This document shows, in pieces, positions 11,072-21,600 of a stretch of 64,000 nucleotides of DNA. Numbering within the stretch: the first letter of the stretch is position 1; the number at the start of each line of letters is the position of its first letter. The position numbers and the translations under genes were made by a program. Below the pieces are notes generated by a model, which saw only the letters and a program-made list of their open reading frames with translations, did no database searches and was not told the origin of the DNA. The stretch lies in contig OX246749.1 of assembly GCA_945910005.1 (NCBI GenBank), positions 35,263,415-35,327,414 of the forward strand. The letters run 5' to 3'. Origin of the DNA: Isoperla grammatica (taxonomy: Eukaryota > Arthropoda > Insecta > Plecoptera > Perlodidae).

Positions 11072-12660
11072 CTACTCGCGGCATCCGTACATCCGCTCTA
11101 GTTTCTCGATGTCTTTCTCGCTGAAGCCGTCGCGCTGGCCAATCACAGCCGTGGGATCCTGAAACGAAGAGACGACCGTGCTGCTTTATTTAATAATAAG
11201 AAGAAGGTCGATAACTGGGAAACTCACTCACTCGCACTCACTAGCAAACGTACACATAGGCACACTCGCTTGTTACACACTCACACATACCTTGTTATGT
11301 ATATATCAATTAATTAAAACAGAAACATAGTAGAACAGGTAAAACGTTATATAAGACCTAGTAATTGGACTGTACACTGTTCCTTGTCACGTGCACAGTC
11401 CAACTACTAGGTCTTATATATTGGTATTATACTAGGTATTAGGTATATATAATTACTAAGTCTTATAACATAGTAGAACAGGTAAAACGTTATATAAGAC
11501 CTAGTATGAACTGTACACTGTTCCTTGTCACATGCACAGTCCAATTACTAGGTATTATATATTGGTATTATACTAGGTATAATTACTAGGTCTTATATAA
11601 CATAGTAGAACAGGTAAAACGTTATATAAGACCTAGTAATTGGACTGTACTCTGTTCCTTGTCACATATAAATACAATTTAAATTGTTTTTACATGTGAC
11701 AAGGAACAATGTACAGTCCAATTACTAGGTCTTATATATTGTTATATATCATTACTGCATGTTTATTGTTACACTTACTGTGGTTTTGTTGTTATTGTTA
11801 TTTTTATTACTGTTTTATGTAAAATGGCATATTGCTGTCTTGGAATATTTGACAATAAATTTAAAAAAAAAATGTTTTATACCCACATGACACAGTTCAA
11901 TACTTTCGTCAAACTTACTGAATTCAAGAAGAAAAAAAACATCAATTAATAGAAGCTATATTGATGCAGTTTTTTACCAAACTGTTTTTGATTCGCTTTT
12001 GTTCTCGAATTCAATAAGTTTGATGAAAGTATAGAGTCGTGTAATGTAAACGTTAAACACATTCTAGGGAAGCTCACTGTGGCTTCGTTCCTACAACAAA
12101 GAATTGTAATAACTACTTCATGTGACATGGGTAAAAATTCACAAGAAGTCAAAAGTTTAAAGTTAAGACAAGAAAATTACCAGTTGTGAATTCATATACT
12201 CGGGAGCCAAATATTCAACTGTACAATGAATCGAACCCGGGACCCCCCCCAAAACTCCCAGTAATAAATAAGGAATAAAAACAAAAAAATGAAATTCAAA
12301 AAATGGGGGAACAATTTTTTTTTATAAATAATACCAAGAAGAGAGTTTGAACAACAACAAGAAGAAAGGCATAAGAAGAAAGTAGGCAGACCAAGAAACA
12401 AGTGGATGAATCAGATCAAAGACAGTGTGGAGAATAGAGGAAGATCATGGAACGAAGTTGAAGCAGAAAGACTATGGGAAAACCGTGAGAGATGGAGGAA
12501 ACTACTAAACAGCCCTCTGGTAACGGAAGAAGTGATCGAGGAAGAGGTTGAGGAGGTGGTTGTGTCAGGCCTGGCTAGCCGGCAACGAAGACATTAGCCC
12601 AAAACATGGAGTACTTCGCTACTCCTCCCTACCCGATAATTAATGTTGGAAACGGGGTCA

Positions 12661-12695
<35 letters not shown>

Positions 12696-13446
12696 ATTCT
12701 GTAGGTTTTCGCGGACTGAAGAAGATGTAGTAGTAGGTTTTCGGGTTGCTGTCCACGTTACTTGCTCTTTAGAGACTGGTTGCTGGCCCAGAAATGGGCC
12801 ATTGTCAATGTCTCGACGTTTCGACAAAATCGCATTTGCCATCTTCAGGAAGATTCGTTGGTTTCCGAAGCTGAGCTGAGCTGAGTTGGTTCTCAGCTTC
12901 GGAAACCAACGAATCTTCCTGAAGATGGCAAATGCGATTTTGTCGAAACGTCGAGACATTGACAATGGCCCATTTCTGGGCCAGCAACCAGTCTCTAAAG
13001 AGCAAGTAACGTGGACAGCAACCCGAAAACCTACTACTACATATATATATATATATATATAAATAAAAAGGAAAATATTGAGCAATAATAAGAAGGATTG
13101 TTGTTGTTTAGATTCCGGAGTGAACAGACTCACCGTGGGTATGATGGTTTTCTCTCCGTTGTTCGAGAAGGCCGTCTCGCCGTAATGCAACACGCTTCCG
13201 TAGTCGTACTTGACTCCGAAGTCTGTGATGACGTTGGCGGGATACTTTTCGAAGTTGTGCTCGGTGCCTGAGGAAGAGAAGACGGTATAACAGACACACG
13301 TCGCTCAATGGGATCGTTTATGTATTTGTTTGTTTGTGCATTTTTTTTTTTTTTTTTTTTTTATTGATTGATTTATTTATTTATTTGTTTATTTATTTAA
13401 TTTATTTATTTATTTATTTATTTACTTATTTATTTATTTATTTATG

Positions 13447-13520
<74 letters not shown>

Positions 13521-16500
13521 AAATCCAGAAATTATATATATATATATACATATAATTAATTAATTAATTTATTTATTTATTTATTTCTTGCTTTCTTTCT
13601 CTCTTTATTTATATATTTATTCATTTATTTATTCATTCATTTACTTATTCATTTATTTGTGTATGTATGTATTTACTTATTTATTTTTGTATGTATTTAT
13701 TTGTGTGCGTTTGACGCTTTACAAAAACGTTTATAAACAGTGTTAATGAACATGTCAAGTTAAAAGTAGGCTACTACCCCGGACTCAAACATGTCATTCA
13801 CACCGTGACCGAGTGTTCACCACTCACCCTGTATTATGTTATCCCATACGATGGAGACGTAATCGTCCCTGTCTGTTGCGCTCTGCTGGTGGTAGAACCC
13901 GAGCGCGTGGAGGAACTCGTGCAAGATCGTGCCGTGACAGAAACACCCGAATCCGGGCGCGTCCACTTGCTGAAGGTTGAGCGTCTGAGCCTGAAAACAC
14001 ATTCGCAATGTTGGGTTTTATTTATTATTTATATTATTTTTATTATTTTATATATTTTTATTTAAACGTTTTATTTTTGGGGAATTCGTAAAAAATATCG
14101 TAATAATTCCATCCATATTTGCATGAGGCATTTATTACAACCACCATTCAGGCCATTCCAGCTACATTTGCAGCTAACAAGTAAAAAAAAGTTAAACATT
14201 CCTTTAGAAGTTTATAAAAACTGCCATTGTCAGTATAAATAAATTCTGTCTTCATCATCCCGAGTGGCGAGCGGACACTAATAACAAAAGAGTTGATCAA
14301 TTAAGTAGTGACATATTTGATACTTTTAAGAAAACCCCTTGTTATTCGCACACATCACTTACCCCCCCCCCCCTGCACGAAGTAATTCCTAGTTATGCCA
14401 CTAAGTGGATTTAAGAGAGGGAACACAATTATTTGCCAGCGTCCACACAAACTCGCGCCTCCACGACCCGTAGTTAAAAAATGTTTTCGCCCCCCCCCCC
14501 CCCCGGTGTGCCCCAATGAATGAATATTTCGCCCCACCCCCTCCTGCCCCCACATAGTCGGCCCCTACACCTAGGCACCGATTGTTGCTATGGATTTGTT
14601 TTGTTTATGGGAAATAACATGGAAACAACTGTTACCGTGGTAACAATGGGTGCCCCCAGATGTAGGGGCTGACTATGAATTCCAACCTCAGTTCCGCCAC
14701 AGTATAAGGAGGATACAGTAGCGAAGGCGCTTTGCCTGGCACAGCAGACGACTTGCGGCACGGAAGCGGGTGGCGTTCGTAGCGGTGGGTTAGACCAAAC
14801 TCAACGAGACCATGGACGAGACCTGGGGGGAGGGGGAGAGGGATACCTCCTCGCCACCCCTCGCCGCTCTCCTCGCCTACAATATGAGCTAACTCGGATA
14901 ACTCGCCGCCAGGGCGACCGTAGCTGCGCGCGCAGGAGTTTGCCGATGGAATCTCTCCCAAGTTTCGCTACTGTATCCTCTTTATAGGCCTACTGTGGTT
15001 CCGCACTTACCCCCCCTGTGCGCCCCACGTTGGAGTAGCATCCCAGCACACTGCCTTGTAGATAGACATAGTCTGTCTCCCCTTCCACCGCCTCCCTCAT
15101 ACGGATGCAGGTCTTGGCAGCGTACTCGTCGAATGCAGCAAAGATGGCCGCCTTCTGGGCATCATCTGGAGACAACGGTTTCTAAAGTTGGCCCCACGTA
15201 AGGATAGACCTTTTTTTAGAATAGATCTAGGAGCCTTAGATAGAGCTTATCACGACCCTCTAGATCTTCAATGACAACAATGCACAACAGTGAAAAAATG
15301 CATCTTAACAACATCTATCAAGGACCCTTAGATAGAGCTATAATCACGGCCATCTAGATCTTCAATGACAACAATGCACAACAGTGAAAAATGCACCTTA
15401 ACATAACTATCAAGGACCCTTAGATAGAGCTAATCATTGATTAGCTATAATCATGGCCAGCACTAGATCTTCAATGACAACAATGCACAACAGTGAAAAA
15501 ATGCAGCTAAACATAACATTTGAAAACTACCGGTACTTGTTATTGTTGAGCATTGTTGTCATTGATCTATCAATGAAGGAACCTTAGATAGAAGTAATCA
15601 CGGCCTTCTAGATCAATTCTGAAAATCGTCTATGGAAGAAAATTTACGACTTTCCATTGGTGACTTGGAACGGTGCGCGTTGAGGCGTGTGCACTCTACT
15701 CAGTGAATGACCGCCAGGAATCGGTTGAGTTTCGTTAAATTAGCGCCCATGGAAAAGGCGGTATAGATAAGGATCTGTGGTAAGATGAGACTATACTTAT
15801 ACGTCGGGGTAAGTATATTAAGTAGCAGAATGGAATTAGATTCAGTGGCAGATCTATAGTTTTCAGTCTTGTTCATGGGTGGGGCCGAATATAGAAAAAT
15901 AAGTTAGCTACTATAACTCACTTTAGGGCACTAGCAACACCAAAAGACAACAATGGAACAAATGAATTGAACTGATGGACAAACAATCAGCTATAAAAAT
16001 AATAAAATTGTAACCATAGAAAAAAACAAGTGTAGCAATTGTAACTGCTCGCCATTTAAAACTTTTAATGATAGACAACGACTAAAAGAAAGTTTTGTAT
16101 GTGTATTCGTTTGTTTTTTGTTTTTGTTTTCCAAAATCAGATGAAATTATTTTTTGACAGCTTGTTGTTTGTCCATCGATTCAATTCATTTGTTTCATTG
16201 TTGTCTTTTCGTGTTGCTAGTGCCCTATAGACTACTTCCACTTTGCCCCCCCCCCCCCCCCCCCCCCCAACAAACACAAAATAATGAATAGCCTAAAATT
16301 TGGATTAGCGCGAAAATAAAATATGTTGAGACGTTGAGCACCTTATGATAAATAGTTTAGACGTATTTGAATGTTTATTGAATGGTTGGTAAGAGAAGAA
16401 TTTTGTAAATTAAGATAATTCTTTAGTATAGGCTTTTTCAGTATTTTACTATGCTGTAAACACAAAATTACATTAGGAAATTGTTAGTATTTTGAGAATC

Positions 16501-17565
16501 ACACCAGTGGCAGTGTTGGTATAAACCAGGTAGTTGCTTTTAAAACTCGACCAACTCCAGAAAATTATCATTCTAAAAAAAAAAAGTGTGCCCTAGACGG
16601 ATAATATGTTAAAAGATTATGAATGCATTCTATTTAAAGGAACTGATTTTTCCAGATTAAGAATAAAAACACTCGAAAACATTTTGTTTTTTATCTGGAA
16701 TAATTTCATAAAGCCAATATTATCTATGGGTGTGGGGTGGGTGCCAAGTTCGAGATATTGTTTTTGAAAGTTTTTTTTAATTGTGTTCTGAATGCAGATT
16801 ATATACCAGAACTCCTTCAGTGTTCACTTCACTTGCATTTAGACGCTGATAACAGATGCCTTATCAGTATCCAATATTACAATGTAGTGTTGAAGATAAG
16901 TAGGCTATTTTTCTATAAGCAAAAACAAAAAATTCATTTTTAGAAGCACATATTATAGTTCGATTTAATTGTATGAATGTATGTATGTATGTATGTATGT
17001 ATGTATGTATGTATGTATGTATGTATGTATGTATGCATAATGTATGTATGTATGTATGTATGTATGTATGTATGTATGTATGTATGTATGTATGTATGTA
17101 TGTATGTATGTATGTATGTATGTATGTATGTATGTATGTATGTATGTATGTATGTATGTATGTATGTATGTATGTATGTATGTATGTATGTATGTATGTA
17201 TGTATGTATCGTATGTATGCATAATGTATGTATGTATGTATGTATGTATGTATGTATGTATGTATGTATGCATAATGTATGTATGTATGTATGTATGTAT
17301 GTATGTATGTATGTATGTATGTATGTATGTATGTATGTATGTATGTATGTATGTATGTATGTATGTATGTATGTATGTATGTATGTATGTATGTATGTAT
17401 GTATGTATGTATGCATAATGTATGTATGTATGTAATTATGTATGTATGTATGTATGTATGTATGTATGTATGTTTGTATGTATGTATGTATGTATGTATG
17501 TATGTATGTATGTATATATGTATGTATTGTATGTATGTATGTATGTATGTATGTATGTATGTATG

Positions 17566-17596
<31 letters not shown>

Positions 17597-18081
17597 TATG
17601 TATGTATGTATGCATAATGTATGTATGTGAAAATGTATGTGAAAAATGCACCATAACATAACTATCAAGGACCCTTAGATAGAGCTAATGACGGCCCTCT
17701 AGATCTTCAATGACAACAATGCACAACAGTAAAAAATTCGCAAATCACGGTCCTCTGGATCAATTCTGAAAATCATCTATTGTATGATGATCGATGGTAA
17801 CAAACTAAAATCGATACCGATATCTATAGCATTAAAATCAAATTTTTCCTAGAATACTTACTGAAACTGAAAGGTGCGAATCTGTAGACCAATGTTCTGT
17901 TTGGCCAATAGTTTACAGGGTCTAGTAGACCATTCTTGGCGCTCTTCCCATCCTTGAAGGTGATGTCTCCCTCGAACTTCCCCGATCGTTCCCAGGCGTT
18001 CCCCTGGTCTCCCACGGGAAGACAGTGCAGGGTTCCACAGATCGCGGCCAACACCAGCAGACAGGATAGGTAGGAAGTCAT
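11072..18081 (-). CDS. Astacin-family zinc metalloprotease
   Basis: Five exons (18081-17862, 15165-15011, 13990-13828, 13267-13134, 11158-11072) join with matching phases (1, 0, 1, 0) into a 252-residue secreted protease; the stop is TAG at 11072-11074. Residues 1-20 are a signal peptide. FEGDI at 36-40 is the propeptide motif whose Asp blocks the zinc in proastacins. The catalytic domain carries [11 protein letters not shown] at 149-159: zinc ligands His149, His153 and His159, general base Glu150. Then come ATDRDDYV (163-170), the Met-turn region SVLHY (204-208), zinc-coordinating Tyr208 and the end [20 protein letters not shown]. Cys93, 116, 141 and 250 fit the two conserved astacin disulphides; Cys143 is extra. 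The usual Met-turn methionine is leucine (L206). There is no CUB, EGF or ShK domain, so it is a minimal astacin. Introns hold many repeats. It diverges from RIOK3 over 587 bp. The family is certain; the substrate is unknown. Confidence 0.93.
11324..11745. repeat. Tandem array of imperfect palindromes
   Basis: ACATAGTAGAACAGGTAAAA recurs at 11324, 11468 and 11600 (periods 144 and 132). Within each unit ATATAAGACCTAGTAATTGG faces its inverse copy CCAATTACTAGGTCTTATAT across a short CTTGTCAC/GTGACAAG centre, so each unit can fold as a hairpin. The array lies in the last astacin intron. Confidence 0.85.
11875..12047. mobile_element. Short foldback MITE, copy 1
   Basis: The ends ATACTTTCGTCAAACTTA and its inverse near 12015-12035 match the element at 30874-31048, including the internal ATCAATTAATAGAAGCTATA and TTCGCTTTTGTTCTCGAATT stretches. 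The length is about 170 bp. It lies in the astacin intron. Confidence 0.8.
12370..12665 (+). mobile_element. LINE ORF2 C-terminus and 3' UTR
   Basis: The plus strand encodes [20 protein letters not shown], then [20 protein letters not shown] and an acidic tail ending SRQRRH with TAG. It is followed by a short 3' UTR and (TA)n. This GRPR...W...R..WR pattern is typical of the end of non-LTR reverse transcriptase ORFs. It is 5'-truncated and the best preserved of several copies here. Confidence 0.8.
12666..12695. repeat. (TA)n tract
   Basis: A pure TA dinucleotide tract between the LINE tail and the inverted repeat; a second TA tract (13041-13061) closes the far side of that inverted repeat. 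Confidence 0.9.
12725..13043. repeat. Near-perfect 150-bp inverted repeat
   Basis: The left arm (12728-12880) and right arm (12892-13042) are almost perfect complements around a GCTGAGCTGAG centre. Each arm contains CCTGAAGATGGCAAATGCG, TTTTGTC and GAAACGTCGAGAC, arranged head to head. GGCAAA/TTTGTC can pair directly before GAAAC. It lies in the astacin intron between exons 4 and 5. Confidence 0.9.
13340..13740. repeat. Mixed simple repeats: T tract, TTTA, TA
   Basis: A poly(T) run (13340-13362) leads into TTTA repeats, then a (TA) tract of about 65 bp (13452-13516), then further imperfect TTTA/TTCA/GTAT repeats to 13700. It lies in the astacin intron between exons 3 and 4. Confidence 0.9.
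14555..14680. repeat. Short palindromic MITE
   Basis: AGTCGGCCCCTACACCTAGG at the left faces ATGTAGGGGCTGACTAT at the right; inner parts (ATTGTTGCTATGG / CCGTGGTAACAAT) also pair. No coding capacity. Confidence 0.7.
14690..15008. repeat. Foldback repeat abutting an astacin splice donor
   Basis: GTTCCGCCACAGTATAAGG and GAGGATACAGTAGCGAA at the left are mirrored by TTCGCTACTGTATCCTC and TACTGTGGTTCCGC at the right. The right end comes to within a few bases of the exon 2 donor (15010/15011), so the intron start is built from the repeat. Confidence 0.75.
15234..15630. repeat. ~92-bp tandem repeat, 3-4 copies
   Basis: Units start CCTTAGATAGAGCT at 15234, 15326 and 15418 (period 92), with a diverged, longer fourth from 15582. 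Each contains CTAGATCTTCAATGACAACA and ATGCACAACAGTGAAAAA. A further unit lies 2 kb away at 17640-17790. Located in astacin intron 1. Confidence 0.88.
15631..16970. other. Intronic sequence with a 23-base poly(C)
   Basis: AT-rich astacin intron sequence with no coding exon seen. It holds a pure run of 23 C (16246-16268) and a pair of inverted segments around AACAAATGAATTGAA (15955-15975) and TTCAATTCATTTGTTTC (16178-16195) that make 15915-16225 a weak foldback. Confidence 0.55.
16972..17633. repeat. (GTAT)n microsatellite with ATGCATAATG breaks
   Basis: About 660 bp of GTAT repeats. The interruption ATGCATAATG recurs (about 17033, 17217, 17269, 17411, 17610), along with rarer variants. It sits beside a unit of the 92-bp tandem repeat. 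Confidence 0.95.
17640..17790. repeat. Outlying unit of the 92-bp repeat
   Basis: It reproduces GAAAAATGCACC...CTATCAAGGACCCTTAGATA and then the same closing sequence as the array end (GGATCAATTCTGAAAATC; compare 15610-15632). The array's start and end are thus both represented here, 2 kb from the main array. Confidence 0.8.
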
Positions 18082-18668
18082 TGAGACGAGTGAGGGACTG
18101 AGGATCGGCCGCTGCTTTAATCACGGCCAGCTTATCTAGCTCATATTATCAAGAAAGATTCTTGGCAACATAAAGCGTCGTTGACAACCACTTAAGACTA
18201 CTAATAACTGTACTAGCAATAATAATAATACTCAAGTTAATATAGCCCGTATATACCCCAATATATGATCTAGATTGATACATTATAGCTTTGCAATGCA
18301 TATTCGTGTTGCTTTGGTGTCTTTGGTGTTTACTTCAATTTGAATTTAGCGGTTTTAGCCAGTGAAACCGAGACGTTGTCGGGACTGCTCGAGTACGTTG
18401 TCGTGTCAATTGTGAGTACACTACTTTTGTGCACAACTGTATGCACTAGTTTTTGGTGTCTATAGACAGTACAAAAGCAGCTTCCAAGAAATTTCACTTT
18501 CAGCAGCAGCTGATTGCACAACAAGTTTCAATCGAGGCCTTGGGCTGCTGTTGTGCAACAAAGACGATTGAGGTTAGTTGTAGTTTGGTAGGCTTAGGCC
18601 CTACTAGACTATTTGTTGAGGGTTGAAAGAAATCAGTTAGTTTTAATAGAAGGAGTTAAAAACACACA
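18082..18668. promoter_or_regulatory. Divergent promoter region, astacin / RIOK3
   Basis: The start codons of the astacin (minus, 18081) and RIOK3 (plus, 18669) lie head to head 587 bp apart. No repeat element is recognised inside, unlike the surrounding DNA. Both promoters probably lie here; no TATA box is evident at a convincing distance. Confidence 0.5.
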
Positions 18669-21600
18669 ATGGAAACAATAGTTCAGGAAATGCAACCAAA
18701 GGAGCCCGTTTCACCATGGGGCAAGACTGCGAAGCCAGTGTCATCAAACTTTGCTGATATTATGTCAGAGCAACTAGCTATGGACATACATCTGAAGCAA
18801 GAGGAACGTTTCGCACAGAAATTAAGCGTAGGCCTAGATCTAGTGCCAGACGTGGTCCCAATCAAAGAAAGTGAACCAACCAGCTTACCTCGAAGTGAAG
18901 ACCTTGGCCTAGACCCAGGTATGGATCTTCAGGCATTGGAAGGTTGCGATAGCGACCGTGTCATTGCAGAGATGCTACAGGTACAATTCGACAGGGAATA
19001 CGATGATATGTTGAAACAATCGGAAAATAAATACAACGGTTCGTCGAAAGTGAGCATATCGTTCTCAAACTACCGCTCGGTCCACGACAATCCCACGCTC
19101 GTCTACGACTCGGACTCCGACGAAGAAGTCGCGGAAGATAAACACCAGGACTGGGACAGCTTTACGAAGTCGGAGAAGGAATTCAAGTCGATACCCAGGT
19201 GCGGCTACAAAAAACAGGGCGAGGGGATGGTCACGAAACACGACGCCGCGTTGAGCAACCGAAGAAACGCGTGTCGGGTCATGAGTTTCCCGCCCGAGTT
19301 TCAGACCGGGGACGGAGGCGGTTTCGACATGCAGCTCTCGAACAAGGTGTTCAACAGTCTCAAGGCTCACTCGCGTAACGAGTCGTCCAGACGCAATCGC
19401 ATCCACGACAAGAGCGATTCCGCGACGGCGGAGATGGGTTTCGATGAGAAGACACGGTTGATACTCTTCAAGCTTGTCAACCAGGGTCTACTGGATCAGG
19501 TAGGCTACACTCGTTTATATTACCATATCCAGAGTTGAGTAGTAACTTTTTGAAAGTAACGCGTTACTTGTAACGCGTTACTTTTAACGCGTTACTTTTT
19601 CGGTAACTTTTAGGCTAACTAGTTACTTTTTCCTCGACAGTAACTTTTAACGTTGAAAGTTACTATTGATAAGGAACTTTAAAAAAAAATGAAAAGTTAC
19701 TTTTCAAACAGCCTATGGTTTTTTAAATGTACCAACAGCAAAATACTCGTATTGCGGCTGTTTCAGGTCAAAAATCTTCGACCCCCCCCCCCCCCCCCAT
19801 TCATAGAATTCATACATAACTGTAGGCCTATCCTTTGGAAACCATTCCAGCAGCAGCCGGCTAAATAGGTTGAATGGGAACTGAGTGACAACCAATAAAC
19901 ATAAGTGGATGTTATTTCTTTGTGTGAGCAACACTGCTTTGCTAGAACCTCACACTATTATCGAAGGTGGCCGGCAGACGTTATAGTTCGAAGTAGTATT
20001 TGGGAAATGGATTAGTGGATGTATTATTGTAATAAACGTAGCATCTGAATGTTCGATGGCCGTGAAAACTTTAACGCGCTTAGGAGGTTCATCCATACCT
20101 TCGGCTCTTTTGTTGATATGCCCAATTTTGACTTCCTATTCACTGTTAGTCTTTACAAAACTCAGGCTGCTGTTCTAATGATTTCCGACATACTCCGCCC
20201 GGCGCCCGCCAGCAAGGATTAGCGGGTTGAATGAAACTTGAAAGCAATAGTGCTTTGTTGAAGTTGTATGAAAGAGTTGGCATACACTCTTGCAGTGAGC
20301 GACCGTCGTAGGTGTTGACCATTTTTCGTTTTTAGGAACAATACCACCATTCGTTTCTGTCACACCGACCATCGTCACACGTGTCACACCGACCATCATA
20401 TTAAGATTCATATTTTACTAAGTAAAGTAGGTTAGTAAATGCTTTGTACGCCATTATACGAGACCGTACGTCTGACGATGTTTCAATAAATCTTTTCAGG
20501 TAAGTAGTATTTTGTAATTTTTTTAAACTGCCACTTCCCATCAAAATTTCCTAAAAGTAACTTTTAAAGTAACTTTTAAAGTAACTTTTAATTTTCAAAG
20601 TTACTTTTAGTTACTTTTTCCAACCAGGAACTTTTAACGTTTAAAAGTTACTTTTAAAGGCAAGTAACTTAACTTTTTAAAAGTTCCTTTTTAAAAGTAA
20701 CTTACGCAACTCTGACCATATCCTTCCCTACCGGTACTGTCCGCCTAATGTATTTTTCGAATTTGTTTATTATTCAGCATTTCGTATAGGCTTACATTCA
20801 TGGCTTCATATTCATGTGGAAGCCAACAATGTTTCTTCCAAATGTCAAAAATTTGTGATATTAAAACTAGGGTTAAGTAGACTCTGCGCTACTTCGGTAT
20901 AAGTTCGCTGGTGTCTTAGCAGGCTGTACAGAATTGTGAAGTGGCTGGTTAGGACATGTTAAAAGTTACTAACTTGGTAGTCAACTGAGCATTTACTTTC
21001 TAAAATCTAGGCTAACCTAGTTAGCACAGTCCTATGCCTATTTTATTTATTATTCTTTCGACCGTTAAGAATTAGCTAGGCCTAAACCTAGAGATTCAAA
21101 CACAACAGGTAGCCTAGGCCTAGAATTCTACAAACATTTTTACTGCGTTACCTCACAATCACTTCCTAATTGACTGGCAAAACCTGTGAGTCTGATTATT
21201 AAAGTTACAAGATTTAAAGTTGAGTCTCTGACACTCATTGCACAGACCTACACATTTTTGCAAGAATCTCAAGTCGCTCTTGCCCCAAAGTGTTTCTTTA
21301 ATAGCTCTTAACTCTTCACAGTGTTGAAAACGAGCATTTCAATTAACAACTAACTTAGGGCTCCCATAATTTAAAATTAAAAAAACGGGACAATTATTTA
21401 CTATCAAAATGTTTAGGCTCCAGTACAGGAAAAAATCAGGATTTCCCCCATACACATGACAGAAATAAATTTAAAAACATCAACATGAAGGCCTTCTTAC
21501 TTTTATTTAAAAATAATCACATCACACAATCAGAAGAATATGAGGAGATCTTAATTATACAGACACAGGATATATGGATTGAAGAAAAAATTAGGTCAAA

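Noticed and set aside
11324..11745. CRISPR-like array
   Set aside because: Units exceed 130 bp with no unique spacers, and the sequence is a eukaryotic intron; it is a palindromic tandem repeat.
16940..17668. Long open frames of repeated Tyr-Ile-His-Thr or Val-Cys-Met-Tyr
   Set aside because: They are translations of the GTAT microsatellite, open on both strands because the four-base unit contains no stop.
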